Source of the DNA: Actinomycetes bacterium
Lineage (GTDB): Bacteria; Actinomycetota; Actinomycetes; Nanopelagicales; Nanopelagicaceae
Assembly (NCBI GenBank): GCA_023252155.1
Contig: JAHEXJ010000012.1
Location: 1 to 39,251, forward strand
DNA length: 39,251 nucleotides
Direction of reading: 5' to 3'
Under the pieces are notes generated by a model that was not told the origin of the DNA, made no database searches, and was given only the letters and a program-made list of their open reading frames with translations. Made by a program: the position numbers and the translations under genes. This document shows, one piece after another, positions 33,281 through 39,251 of this stretch. Numbering within the stretch: the first letter of the stretch is position 1; the number at the start of each line of letters is the position of its first letter.

Positions 33281-34018
33281 ATGTCTGAAGAAAAGAACGA
33301 CGCCTTCGAGGCTGCGCTCGCTGCCGGAACTGCCGAACCAGTTTCAGCTGAAGTTGCTGCTGCCATTGAGGACGAGATTTCTGCTGCAACCCTTGATATA
33401 CAGAACCCTGGTGATTCTGTCCTTGAAGACGAAGATGAGGAAAACGATCCCAACGCCGAGTTCCGCCGTGCACTTCGCACAGCAGCTGGTGATTGGTATG
33501 TCGTCCACTCATACGCAGGTTATGAGAAGAAGGTCAAGGGCAATCTCCAGAACCGTATTCAGTCTTTGAACATGGAAGATTACATTTTCCAGATCGAAGT
33601 TCCTGAAGAAGAAGTCACCGAGATTAAAAACGGCCAGCGAAAGCAGGTCAAGCGCAACATTTACCCAGGTTATGTTCTTGTTCGCCTGGATCTCACCGAC
33701 GAGTCTTGGTCTGCTGTCCGTAACACCCCAGGTGTTACTGGATTCGTTGGCAACGCGCATCACCCAAGCCCGTTGACGTTCGAGGAAGTTGAAAAGATTC
33801 TTGCTCCTCGCCCAGTAAAGAAGTCTGATAAGCCTGAAATTCGTGTCGTTGATTTCCAAGTTGGAGAGTCCGTCACCGTTATGGATGGTCCGTTCGCAAC
33901 TCTTCCAGCGTCGATCAGCGAGATCATGCCTGAGCAAGCAAAGCTCAAGGTTCTGGTGTCGATCTTCGGTCGCGAAACTCCAGTGGAATTGGCTTTCCAC
34001 CAAGTACAAAAGATTTAA
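33281..34018 (+). CDS. nusG: Transcription antitermination factor NusG
   Basis: A 245-residue factor linking RNA polymerase to ribosome and Rho. An acidic N-terminal extension of about 65 residues ([19 protein letters not shown]...) precedes the NGN domain: [22 protein letters not shown], then [15 protein letters not shown] and [10 protein letters not shown]. The KOW motif is in [24 protein letters not shown]. The ATG at 33281 behind GGAAGCG is preferred; an in-frame start 18 bp upstream overlaps secE. The acidic extension is typical of actinobacterial NusG proteins. Confidence 0.96.
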   Translation: MSEEKNDAFEAALAAGTAEPVSAEVAAAIEDEISAATLDIQNPGDSVLEDEDEENDPNAEFRRALRTAAGDWYVVHSYAGYEKKVKGNLQNRIQSLNMEDYIFQIEVPEEEVTEIKNGQRKQVKRNIYPGYVLVRLDLTDESWSAVRNTPGVTGFVGNAHHPSPLTFEEVEKILAPRPVKKSDKPEIRVVDFQVGESVTVMDGPFATLPASISEIMPEQAKLKVLVSIFGRETPVELAFHQVQKI

Positions 34019-34055
34019 TCCCGGAAACTAGATAGAGAAAAAGAGAGAAACAACT

Positions 34056-34487
34056 ATGGCCCCGAAGAAGAAGATCACAGCAATGATCAAGTTGCAGATC
34101 CAAGCTGGCGCTGCAACACCTGCGCCTCCAGTTGGTCCTGCTCTAGGTCAGCACGGCGTGAACATCATGGAATTCGTTAAGCAGTACAACGCTGCGACGG
34201 AATCACAAAAGGGACAGATCATCCCCGTTGAGATCTCCGTGTACGAAGATCGCACGTTCACCTTCGTAACAAAGACCCCACCAGCTTCACGTCTAATCTT
34301 GAAGGCTGCTGGAGTCGACAAGGGATCTGCCGTTCCTCACAAGACCAAGGTCGCATCAATCACCAAGGCCCAGGTTCAAGAGATCGCAAAGACCAAGATG
34401 GAAGACCTCAATGCCAATGACATTGATGCAGCCAGCTTGATCATCGCAGGCACCGCACGCTCGATGGGTATCACCGTCACCGATTAA
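34056..34487 (+). CDS. rplK: 50S ribosomal protein L11
   Basis: A 143-residue ribosomal protein. The N-terminal [44 protein letters not shown] and the C-terminal rRNA-binding part ending [18 protein letters not shown] are standard. Pro-rich PPVGPALGQ is the region contacted by thiopeptides. It lies 37 bp after nusG and is in one operon with it. Confidence 0.98.
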   Translation: MAPKKKITAMIKLQIQAGAATPAPPVGPALGQHGVNIMEFVKQYNAATESQKGQIIPVEISVYEDRTFTFVTKTPPASRLILKAAGVDKGSAVPHKTKVASITKAQVQEIAKTKMEDLNANDIDAASLIIAGTARSMGITVTD

Positions 34488-34494
34488 TACATTT

Positions 34495-34577
34495 CTTCAT
34501 TCCAAGTCGGAATGAAGATGTGGGAGAACCACGCTGGTTCGTATCACCACAACCGAATGAGAACTGAGAAGCAGTTC
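34495..34577 (+). promoter_or_regulatory. Structured rplK-rplA intergenic RNA element
   Basis: Three hairpins lie in 106 bp: CTTCATTCC/GGAATGAAG (34495-34503 with 34509-34517, 9 bp); an outer GTGG/CCAC (34520-34523 with 34547-34550) enclosing GAACC/GGTTC (34526-34530 with 34536-34540); and GAACTG/CAGTTC (34561-34566 with 34572-34577). The GTGGGAG...CACCAC frame recurs between rplK and rplA in other actinobacteria (from memory), so it may be a processing or regulatory site. Confidence 0.5.
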
Positions 34578-34593
34578 TTGAAAGAGGAGCGAA

Positions 34594-35301
34594 ATGAAGC
34601 GCAGTAAGAAATACACCGCAGCAGCGGAAAAAGTTAAGAAGGATTACCTATACACACCACTTGAGGCCGTAACACTTGCTCGCGAAACCTCAACCACAAA
34701 ATACGATGCAACCGTTGAAGTTGCTCTATTGCTTGGTGTCGATCCTAAGAAAGCCGATCAAGCAATTCGAAGCACAGTTAACTTGCCACACGGAACAGGT
34801 AAGACTGTTCGCGTACTTGTGTTCGCAGGTGGAGCTCGCGCTGACGAAGCTCGCGCCGCTGGTGCCGACATTGTTGGTGCAGACGAATTGATCGATGAAG
34901 TTGCAAAGGGCCGTCTTGATTACGACGCCGTTGTTGCAACACCAGATTTGATGGGAAAGGTTGGTCGTCTTGGAAAGGTTCTCGGACCTCGTGGACTTAT
35001 GCCAAACCCAAAGACCGGCACCGTGACAACCGATGTTGCCAAGGCAGTTACTGATATCAAGGGCGGAAAGATTGAATTCCGCGTTGATAAGAACTCAAAC
35101 CTTCACTTCATCATTGGCAAGACTTCGTTCACCGCGCAACAGTTGGCAGAGAACTACGCCGCTGCACTCGATGAGGTAAACCGCGCGAAGCCATCTTCAT
35201 CAAAGGGCCGTTACATTCGTAAGGCAGTCATCTCAACAACGATGGGACCTGGCATCATGGTCGATCCCAACATCACACGTGAAGCGGTTGCTGCTGAATA
35301 A
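34594..35301 (+). CDS. rplA: 50S ribosomal protein L1
   Basis: A 235-residue L1-stalk protein that also represses its own operon in many bacteria. Typical L1 stretches are present: [89 protein letters not shown] and [20 protein letters not shown] precedes the ATG. A strong terminator follows 8 bp after the stop, so the ribosomal transcript ends here rather than continuing to rplJ. Confidence 0.98.
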   Translation: MKRSKKYTAAAEKVKKDYLYTPLEAVTLARETSTTKYDATVEVALLLGVDPKKADQAIRSTVNLPHGTGKTVRVLVFAGGARADEARAAGADIVGADELIDEVAKGRLDYDAVVATPDLMGKVGRLGKVLGPRGLMPNPKTGTVTTDVAKAVTDIKGGKIEFRVDKNSNLHFIIGKTSFTAQQLAENYAAALDEVNRAKPSSSKGRYIRKAVISTTMGPGIMVDPNITREAVAAE

Positions 35302-35308
35302 TCTTTCT

Positions 35309-35392
35309 GAAATAACCCCCTTAATGGGTGGGCTTGAGACTGCTTCGCATTACGTCTCTGCACTCCATCCACTTAAGGGGGTTATTTCTTTT
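35309..35392 (+). terminator. rplA terminator with an internal second hairpin
   Basis: GAAATAACCCCCTTAA (35309-35324) pairs perfectly over 16 bp with TTAAGGGGGTTATTTC (35373-35388). The 48-nt loop is itself structured: TGGGTGG pairs with CCATCCA (one G-U) and GAGAC (35336-35340) with GTCTC (35354-35358). The stem is followed by TTTT. The inverted-repeat element starts at the very next base. Confidence 0.8.
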
Positions 35393-35488
35393 AGCGTTCG
35401 GCGTTTAGTGGACTTTTGAGTTGATTTAGGGCTCTTAGGGGTTGATTTACCGTATTTAGGTAGCGGCGCGCCTCACGTCGCGATGCTG
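35393..35488 (+). repeat. Left 96-bp terminal inverted repeat
   Basis: It matches the reverse complement of 37331-37426 at 93 of 96 positions. Internal structure: GTTGATTTA occurs twice (35420-35428 and 35441-35449), 21 bp apart, about two helical turns, and TTAGG-type words recur at roughly 10-bp steps. That pattern looks like paired protein-binding sites. The inner end is ATGCTG. Confidence 0.9.
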
Positions 35489-35604
35489 ACAAGGACGTGG
35501 CACTCAGTCGCTCGCGCACTCACATACCCAGTCTCGTCAGTCCGAGTGAGAAGGTCGATGATGGTCCAGTGAAGGGATTCCTGGCAGCCGGACATTTACA
35601 TAGT

Positions 35605-36165
35605 ATGAGAGAAACTGAGCAACAGGTACGCGACAAGAGCGCGGAGTTAGCGCGAGTAGTCGCGACGCATCGTCAAGCACTGTTGCGTTATGCGCTTCGT
35701 CGCCTCGACGACCACGGCGCTGCCGAAGACCTCGTAGCTGAGACCTTCGTAGTTCTCTGGCGTCGCTTCGATGAGCTCCCTCCGCGAGACCAAGAGCTGT
35801 TCTGGCTCTACGGCATCGCGGGTCGTGTTCTCTCCAACACTTTGCGTGGTCGTCAGCGCTTGCTGCGTTTGGAGATGCGCCTGGCCTTCGAGCGTGAGCA
35901 CGCCCAGGACGCGCCGCGGTACAGCGAAGAGGACATCAAGCAGTTGATGGAAGCCCTGGCCGAACTACGACCAGAAGAGCGAGAACTGCTCCAACTCACC
36001 TACTGGGAGGACCTGTCGTATCGCGAGATAGGGCTCGTCCTCGGTTGTAGTGAGAAGGCGGCTGGCATTCGCATCTCCCGAGCTCGCCAGCACTTGCGCC
36101 AATTACTCAATGAAACCAGCAGCACCGCCAGCATCACGCCCCTACCGAACCAGGAGACACTCTGA
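35605..36165 (+). CDS. ECF-type RNA polymerase sigma factor
   Basis: A sigma-70 family factor of the extracytoplasmic-function type. Region 2: QALLRYALRRLDDHGAAEDLVAETFVVLWRRFDELP then WLYGIAGRVLSNTLRGRQR; region 4: LAELRPEERELLQLTYWEDLSYREIGLVLGCSEKAAGIRISRARQHLRQLL with the helix-turn-helix. I place the start at ATG 35605 (186 residues), the usual ECF size. An open frame begins at GTG 35497, 9 bp from the repeat, and adds 36 unconserved residues; a GTG at 35569 is another option, and none has a good ribosome site. It is coupled to the next gene by a TGATG overlap. Confidence 0.88.
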   Translation: MRETEQQVRDKSAELARVVATHRQALLRYALRRLDDHGAAEDLVAETFVVLWRRFDELPPRDQELFWLYGIAGRVLSNTLRGRQRLLRLEMRLAFEREHAQDAPRYSEEDIKQLMEALAELRPEERELLQLTYWEDLSYREIGLVLGCSEKAAGIRISRARQHLRQLLNETSSTASITPLPNQETL

Positions 36166-37238
36166 TGAACGAAGACCTACTCTCCATATTGATGACAGAC
36201 ATCGACCCCGTTCGCGATCTCAGCGATAGCGCGCTCGACGAACTCGTGCCCTACGACCACTTGATGACACGGGTGCTGGCTGGCATCGAGCAGCCTGCGA
36301 CCGAAGCCGTTCATGCCCGCACCTCTATCTGGCACCGGACATCGCTACGAGTAAGCGCAGTAGCAGCAGCCGTCGTACTGGTTGCGTATGGAGTCGTTGG
36401 CTTCCTGGGTTCGTCACCCACCACGGTATCTGGGGGCTTCGCACTGGGAGCAGTTCATTCGTCCTGGGTTGAGTACAGCACCAGTGCATCGTCCGAAGCT
36501 ACCTTCGGCACTGCCACTCGGAGTATGGCGGCTGCGCTCGTTAGCAAGGGCCGGATCAGTGCAGTACTGAACCTCGACGGACTGACCATCGCCCCGCCTT
36601 CATCTTCTACCCAGCCACGGGTCTCGGCGACTCAGATGGCGAGCAGGCTTTGGGCAACTACTGCCCTCCAAGGACAGGCGAAGGTCGCCTTCGGTTTTGG
36701 CAACCTCACGCTAAACCTCTCGCAAAACGGAGCACCGAAACTCCACAGTGTGCCCGTCTGGGTGGCTATCGCAACGTCGAAGCCTTGTAGCGCTACGAGC
36801 GTGTGTAGTGCCTCGGCGATAGCTTCGCTACCTCTCACCGTTGTCGTTAGCGGGTTCGGCCTACCCAACAGTGAAGCAACGACTGGTGTCCCGATTGCAT
36901 TCACCTATAAGAACGGCGGAAAGAACTCTACGACCAAGCCACGACTACTTCCCGCTATCGAACAAGTCTCGGTTGTCTGGGTTGATGGTCGAGTCTTGAA
37001 CGGAAGCCTCCACATCACGGCCAGTTCGGTTCCCTGTGGTGCGCTCAACGGCTACAGCCTGACGACTAGCGCCAACGGGACAAGACTGACCGTTAAGGGA
37101 CTAATACCCGAATCCACTATTGGGGACTTCTGCACGGCGTCGATCGCAGTCGATAAGGTCATTCCGCTGCGTGGCGCCAGTGCTGGTGCGACGACGATCC
37201 TTCACGCACCAACAGGACCAATACAAGCGACGAACTAA
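36165..37238 (+). CDS. One-TM partner of the sigma factor, possible anti-sigma or sensor
   Basis: A 357-residue protein overlapping the sigma gene by one base (TGATG), with a GGAGA ribosome site. The cytoplasmic N-terminus (about 1-63; DPVRDLSDSALDELVPYDHLMTRVLAGIE) precedes one TM helix (about 64-85; VSAVAAAVVLVAYGVVGFLG). The remaining 270 residues, Ser/Thr/Gly rich with Cys in CSATSVCS, VPCGALN and GDFCTAS, would be extracytoplasmic. There is no ZAS-type HxxxCxxC zinc motif, so a classical zinc anti-sigma domain is absent. Gene pairing and topology are what suggest sigma control by an outside signal; the signal is unknown. Confidence 0.7.
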   Translation: MNEDLLSILMTDIDPVRDLSDSALDELVPYDHLMTRVLAGIEQPATEAVHARTSIWHRTSLRVSAVAAAVVLVAYGVVGFLGSSPTTVSGGFALGAVHSSWVEYSTSASSEATFGTATRSMAAALVSKGRISAVLNLDGLTIAPPSSSTQPRVSATQMASRLWATTALQGQAKVAFGFGNLTLNLSQNGAPKLHSVPVWVAIATSKPCSATSVCSASAIASLPLTVVVSGFGLPNSEATTGVPIAFTYKNGGKNSTTKPRLLPAIEQVSVVWVDGRVLNGSLHITASSVPCGALNGYSLTTSANGTRLTVKGLIPESTIGDFCTASIAVDKVIPLRGASAGATTILHAPTGPIQATN

Positions 37239-37336
37239 ACGCTGGCTTTGTTCTTCGAGCCCTTCGGTCGTCCACAACCCCCCTTCTTCTCCGGCTTGCC
37301 CCGCATCGCTGGGTTGGTCAGGGGCTGTGCCAGCAT
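37235..37336 (-). CDS. Possible small antisense ORF with AT-hook-like motif
   Basis: A 33-codon open frame on the minus strand starts at an ATG inside the right inverted repeat (37336) and ends in TAG overlapping the stop of the partner gene. A second in-frame ATG (37306) gives 23 residues. The basic tail is rich in Lys and Gly and contains GRPKGSKNK, an AT-hook-like (GRP core) DNA-binding motif. No ribosome site is visible. It might be a truncated end of a former element protein or a small regulator; the expression case is weak. Confidence 0.35.
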   Translation of the reverse strand: MLAQPLTNPAMRGKPEKKGGCGRPKGSKNKASV

Positions 37337-37426
37337 CGCGACGTGAGGCACGCCGCTACCCAAACACGGTAAATCAACCCCTAAGAGCCCTAAATCAACT
37401 CAAAAGTCCACTAAACGCCGAACGCT
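37331..37426 (-). repeat. Right 96-bp terminal inverted repeat
   Basis: Inverted copy of 35393-35488 with three substitutions. From 37239 to 37330 lies a short spacer between the partner gene and this repeat that carries only the possible small antisense ORF. Confidence 0.9.
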
Positions 37427-37446
37427 TCTCTTTTTAGGGCATGTAT

Positions 37447-37492
37447 TTGCCTTGGTACCTTTATTCCAGTATTCTAGGTTTTATTGGAATAA
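37447..37492 (+). promoter_or_regulatory. Promoter and ArsR-type operator of the sulfur operon
   Basis: TTGCCT (37447-37452), 17 nt, TATTCT (37470-37475) is a well-formed sigma-70 promoter. An inverted repeat TTATTCCA (37461-37468) / TGGAATAA (37485-37492), centre-spaced by 16 nt, brackets the -10 element and start point. This is the place where an autorepressing ArsR-family protein would bind. AAGGAG before the ATG is the ribosome site. Confidence 0.65.
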
Positions 37493-37501
37493 GGAGAAAC
37501 A

Positions 37502-38176
37502 ATGAGCAAACGTGAGGCCAAGACAGCCCTATATGAGCAGTTCGCGCGAGTTGGGAAGGGATTATCAAGTCCGAAGCGCTTGGAATTGCTAGACCTGCTC
37601 TCTCAAGGCGAGCGTTCGGTTGAATCGCTGGCAACCGAAGCTGGTCTTGGAGTGTCCTCTGCGTCTATGCATTTGCAAGCGCTCAAAGAGTCGGGTCTGG
37701 TTGCGACTCGCAGAACTGGAACCACAATTCGCTACCGGCTAAAAGGTGAAGATGTTGCTGCACTGTTTGTCATGCTTCGAAACGTCGCGACTTCTAATCT
37801 TGCCGAAGCTGAGCGAGCTACGGATATCTATTTGGGCCAACATGACACAGAGACCGGTGAAGTTGTTGCTCGCGAAAAGTTGCTCAAGTCTGTTCGTGCG
37901 GGTGAAGTGGTTGTGTTGGATGTCAGACCGAAACTTGAATTTGATGCCGGCCATGTTCCAGGTGCTTTATCAGTTCCTCTTTCTCAACTAAGTGAATTTA
38001 TTTCCACGATCAAGAAGGACCTTGACATTGTCGTGTACTGCCGGGGCGCCTACTGCGTTCTTGCATACGACGCTGTGAAAGTGTTTAGCAAAAAAGGACT
38101 TCGGGCTCGCCGGTTACAAGACGGAATGCTCGAGTGGCGACTTGCCGGATTACCAGTCGAAAGGGATGTTGCATGA
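37502..38176 (+). CDS. ArsR-family repressor fused to a rhodanese domain
   Basis: A 224-residue two-domain regulator. The N-terminal winged helix (about 1-90; LSSPKRLELLDLLSQGERSVESLATEAGLGVSSASMHLQALKESGLVATRR) is ArsR-like; it lacks the metal-binding CxC of ArsR. The C-terminal rhodanese (about 115-220; VVVLDVRPKLEFDAGHVPGALSVPL) has the active-site loop CRGAYC with the catalytic Cys. Such proteins respond to sulfane sulfur or persulfides by forming a persulfide on the Cys. Its stop overlaps the DsrE-like start (ATGA), and its promoter carries a matching inverted repeat, so it most likely represses its own operon. Confidence 0.88.
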   Translation: MSKREAKTALYEQFARVGKGLSSPKRLELLDLLSQGERSVESLATEAGLGVSSASMHLQALKESGLVATRRTGTTIRYRLKGEDVAALFVMLRNVATSNLAEAERATDIYLGQHDTETGEVVAREKLLKSVRAGEVVVLDVRPKLEFDAGHVPGALSVPLSQLSEFISTIKKDLDIVVYCRGAYCVLAYDAVKVFSKKGLRARRLQDGMLEWRLAGLPVERDVA

Positions 38177-38523
38177 AAGTTCTTATGATTATTAACGGCT
38201 CGGCTTATGGATTGGATTCGACGTATAACGCGATTCGTCTAGCGGGATCACTTGCCAAACGTGATGGTGTGGAAGTTAACGTTTTCCTGATGGGCGATGG
38301 CGTTACTGCCGCCATGGCAAATCAGAAAACGCCAGATGGTTATTACAAACTTGATCGCATGCTTTCAATTGTTACGCGAGAGGGTGGATCGATCGAGTGT
38401 TGCGGCACTTGCATGGATGCTCGAGGCATATCGGATGCGATGTTAATTGAAGGCGCCACTCGTTCGACTATGGAAGCCCTTACCAACGCCACTCTCGCCG
38501 CTGACAAAGTTCTAGTTTTCTAA
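38173..38523 (+). CDS. DsrE-like sulfur-relay family protein
   Basis: A 116-residue protein of the DsrE/DsrF-like fold: KVLMIINGSAYGLDSTYNAIRLAGSLAKRD, VNVFLMGDGVTAAM, and a conserved Cys cluster ECCGTCMDARG (about residue 78). Members accept or transfer persulfide sulfur. The ATG at 38173 overlaps the repressor stop by 4 bases; the longer reading from 38134 would lie within the repressor. Together with the rhodanese-containing repressor it suggests handling of reactive sulfur. Confidence 0.85.
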   Translation: MKVLMIINGSAYGLDSTYNAIRLAGSLAKRDGVEVNVFLMGDGVTAAMANQKTPDGYYKLDRMLSIVTREGGSIECCGTCMDARGISDAMLIEGATRSTMEALTNATLAADKVLVF

Positions 38524-38556
38524 GTCCGACCCAAACCAACCCATAAGGAGATCCAA

Positions 38557-38943
38557 ATGAATTACGGAATGAGCCGGACGATCAATCGTCCATTCGATGA
38601 GGTAAATGCCGAGATTCGCGCGGCTCTTGCGGAACAGAGTTTTGGCATCGTGAGCGAGATAGACATGCAAGCGACGTTCAAGAACAAGATCAACAAGGAC
38701 ATCGAGCCGATGCTGATTCTGGGCGCCTGCAATCCCAATTACGCTTACCGGGCGCTAGATGCCGAGCCGTCTATCGGATTGCTCCTACCTTGCAACGTGG
38801 TCATCCGAAAGACAGATGCTGGAGTCGTCGTAGAAATCATCAACCCTCAGATGATGGCCCAGATAACAGAAGGCCCTGAGATGGCCAAGATCGCCGATGA
38901 AGTCACCGAGAAGCTCTCGGCCGCGCTTGCCAGCTTGAAATAA
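38557..38943 (+). CDS. DUF302 domain protein
   Basis: A 128-residue protein. MNYGMSRTINRPFDEVNAEIRAALAEQSFGIVSEIDMQATFKNKINKDIEPMLILGACNPNYAYRALDAEPSIGLLLPCNVVI is a standard DUF302 sequence, a fold of unknown function that recurs in operons with rhodanese and DsrE proteins. AAGGAG precedes the ATG. The conserved Cys at GACNP and LPCNV could take part in sulfur chemistry (inference). It ends the operon; a hairpin follows. Confidence 0.87.
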   Translation: MNYGMSRTINRPFDEVNAEIRAALAEQSFGIVSEIDMQATFKNKINKDIEPMLILGACNPNYAYRALDAEPSIGLLLPCNVVIRKTDAGVVVEIINPQMMAQITEGPEMAKIADEVTEKLSAALASLK

Positions 38944-38969
38944 GCCTGGTTTCGGGCTCATTTTGACCA

Positions 38970-38991
38970 GGGTAGGCCTCACCGCCTACCC
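38970..38991 (+). terminator. Terminator hairpin of the sulfur operon
   Basis: GGGTAGGC (38970-38977) and GCCTACCC (38984-38991) form a perfect 8-bp stem with a 6-nt loop, 26 nt after the DUF302 stop. The following bases are only partly T-rich. Confidence 0.6.
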
Positions 38992-39002
38992 TTACGTTCT
39001 CA

Positions 39003-39193
39003 CCAAAGACCGCTGGTGCGGGAACTAAGAGATTAGTGCTCGCTTAAGTGTCAATAGACAGCCCGCGTAGGTTCACACGTTAAACCCGTGCGCATCTACG
39101 CGTATCGGGTTTATTGCATTTTTAGGGCCCTTTGGTTTGAAACGTGCGTTACACGAGTGGCGCAATCTGATCTATGACAGAAAGGTGAACCGA
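39003..39193 (+). promoter_or_regulatory. L10 leader of rplJ with an attenuator-like hairpin
   Basis: The 191-nt region before rplJ is structured and starts with CCAAAGACCGCTGGT, a block recalled from other actinobacterial rplJ leaders. GCGGG (39018-39022) pairs with CCCGC (39062-39066). Further on, AAACCCG (39082-39088) and CGGGTTT (39106-39112) form a hairpin followed by ATTGCATTTTT, an attenuator-like arrangement. L10(L12)4 binding to such leaders gives autoregulation. Confidence 0.55.
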
Positions 39194-39251
39194 ATGGCTC
39201 GCCCAGATAAAGCAGCAGCAGTTGCTGAACTGACGGAAGATTTCCGCACAG
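39194..39251 (+). CDS. rplJ: 50S ribosomal protein L10 (5' end only)
   Basis: The window ends 58 bases into this gene. The first residues MARPDKAAAVAELTEDFRTA match actinobacterial L10 proteins, for example the Streptomyces start MARPDKAAAV. AAAGGTG lies 7 nt before the ATG. The protein runs off the edge, so nothing can be said of its remaining 90 percent. L10 anchors the L7/L12 stalk and binds its own leader RNA. Confidence 0.93.
   Translation, partial: MARPDKAAAVAELTEDFRT

Larger units (their letters stand above)
35385..37434 (+). mobile_element. Candidate non-autonomous mobile element with 96-bp terminal inverted repeats
   Basis: A 2034-bp segment (35393-37426) is bounded by 96-bp inverted repeats that differ at 3 positions. 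Just outside lie TTTCTTTT (35385-35392) and TCTCTTTT (37427-37434), which match at 7 of 8 positions and may be an aged target-site duplication, though pyrimidine-rich sequence can match by chance. The left end abuts the rplA terminator's T-tract. Inside are an ECF-like sigma gene and a one-TM partner gene, both on the plus strand, and no transposase or recombinase. Codon use in the cargo is visibly more G+C rich (CGC, GAG, CTC) than in rplK/rplA. Mobilisation in trans is inferred; inversion between the repeats is an alternative. Confidence 0.6.

Noticed and set aside
33509-34009. A 166-codon minus-strand frame opposite nusG
   Set aside because: Antisense to nusG, which is conserved throughout; no independent evidence.
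35393-37426. Autonomous transposon or integron cassette
   Set aside because: No transposase, integrase, attC-like site or resolvase is visible on either strand; only a non-autonomous element can be argued.
39121-39132. AGGGCCCT palindrome in the rplJ leader
   Set aside because: Eight bases of palindrome alone are frequent; it is not a convincing separate site.

Overview
The window looks like chromosomal DNA of a free-living actinobacterium with a moderate G+C content (roughly half by eye). The evidence is actinobacterial gene order and families: greA/DUF4307, a Rv1086-like prenyl transferase, a PIN-PhoH protein, fumarase, xseB/xseA and ispH in the first half; tRNA-Thr, tRNA-Met, rpmG, hadA/hadB-like hydratases, murB, an aspartate aminotransferase, tRNA-Trp, secE, nusG, rplK, rplA and rplJ in the second. 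Many genes appear to be leaderless: a TANNNT hexamer lies 6-7 nt before the start codon, as known from mycobacteria. Gene density, secreted-protein style and base composition would fit a freshwater Nanopelagicales-type (acI) genome, but that assignment is inference.

Layout. 1-3.5 kb: an MFS drug exporter diverging from a DrrA/DrrB-type ABC exporter. 3.5-6.4 kb: greA, a DUF4307 protein, a 47-residue membrane peptide, SURF1, DUF3817 and a cis-prenyl transferase. 6.4-12.5 kb: mostly exported proteins (GH114-like glycosidase, GerMN/Gmad2-like lipoprotein, two paralogous CAP-domain proteins flanking an M23-like envelope protein) plus one SDR. 12.7-19 kb: PIN-PhoH, a transglycosylase-like protein, class I fumarase, xseA/xseB and ispH. 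19-26.8 kb: a GNAT enzyme, a secreted Ig-like protein, and a tight minus-strand cluster: COG3375-type GNAT, enolase-superfamily N-succinylamino acid racemase/OSBS, a membrane protein and bifunctional PutA. This suggests scavenging of amino acids, possibly D-amino acids. 26.8-35.3 kb: a quinone oxidoreductase, three tRNAs and the conserved rpmG-to-rplA block. The block includes a protein that joins a CysRS C-terminal-like segment to a GT2-like domain.

35.3-39.2 kb is the most interesting part. rplA and rplJ, normally close neighbours in one ribosomal cluster, are separated by about 3.9 kb of accessory DNA. First comes a 2.03-kb cassette bounded by 96-bp terminal inverted repeats that match at 93 of 96 positions. 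It starts exactly after the T-tract of the rplA terminator and is flanked by an imperfect 8-bp direct repeat. It carries an ECF-type sigma factor, a one-transmembrane partner that is probably an anti-sigma or sensor, and a possible small antisense ORF with an AT-hook-like GRPKGSKNK motif. No transposase is present. Second is a sulfur-type operon (ArsR-rhodanese, DsrE-like, DUF302) with its own promoter and an 8-bp inverted-repeat operator. The L10 leader and the start of rplJ follow. The cassette is the best candidate here for an undescribed mobile regulatory element.
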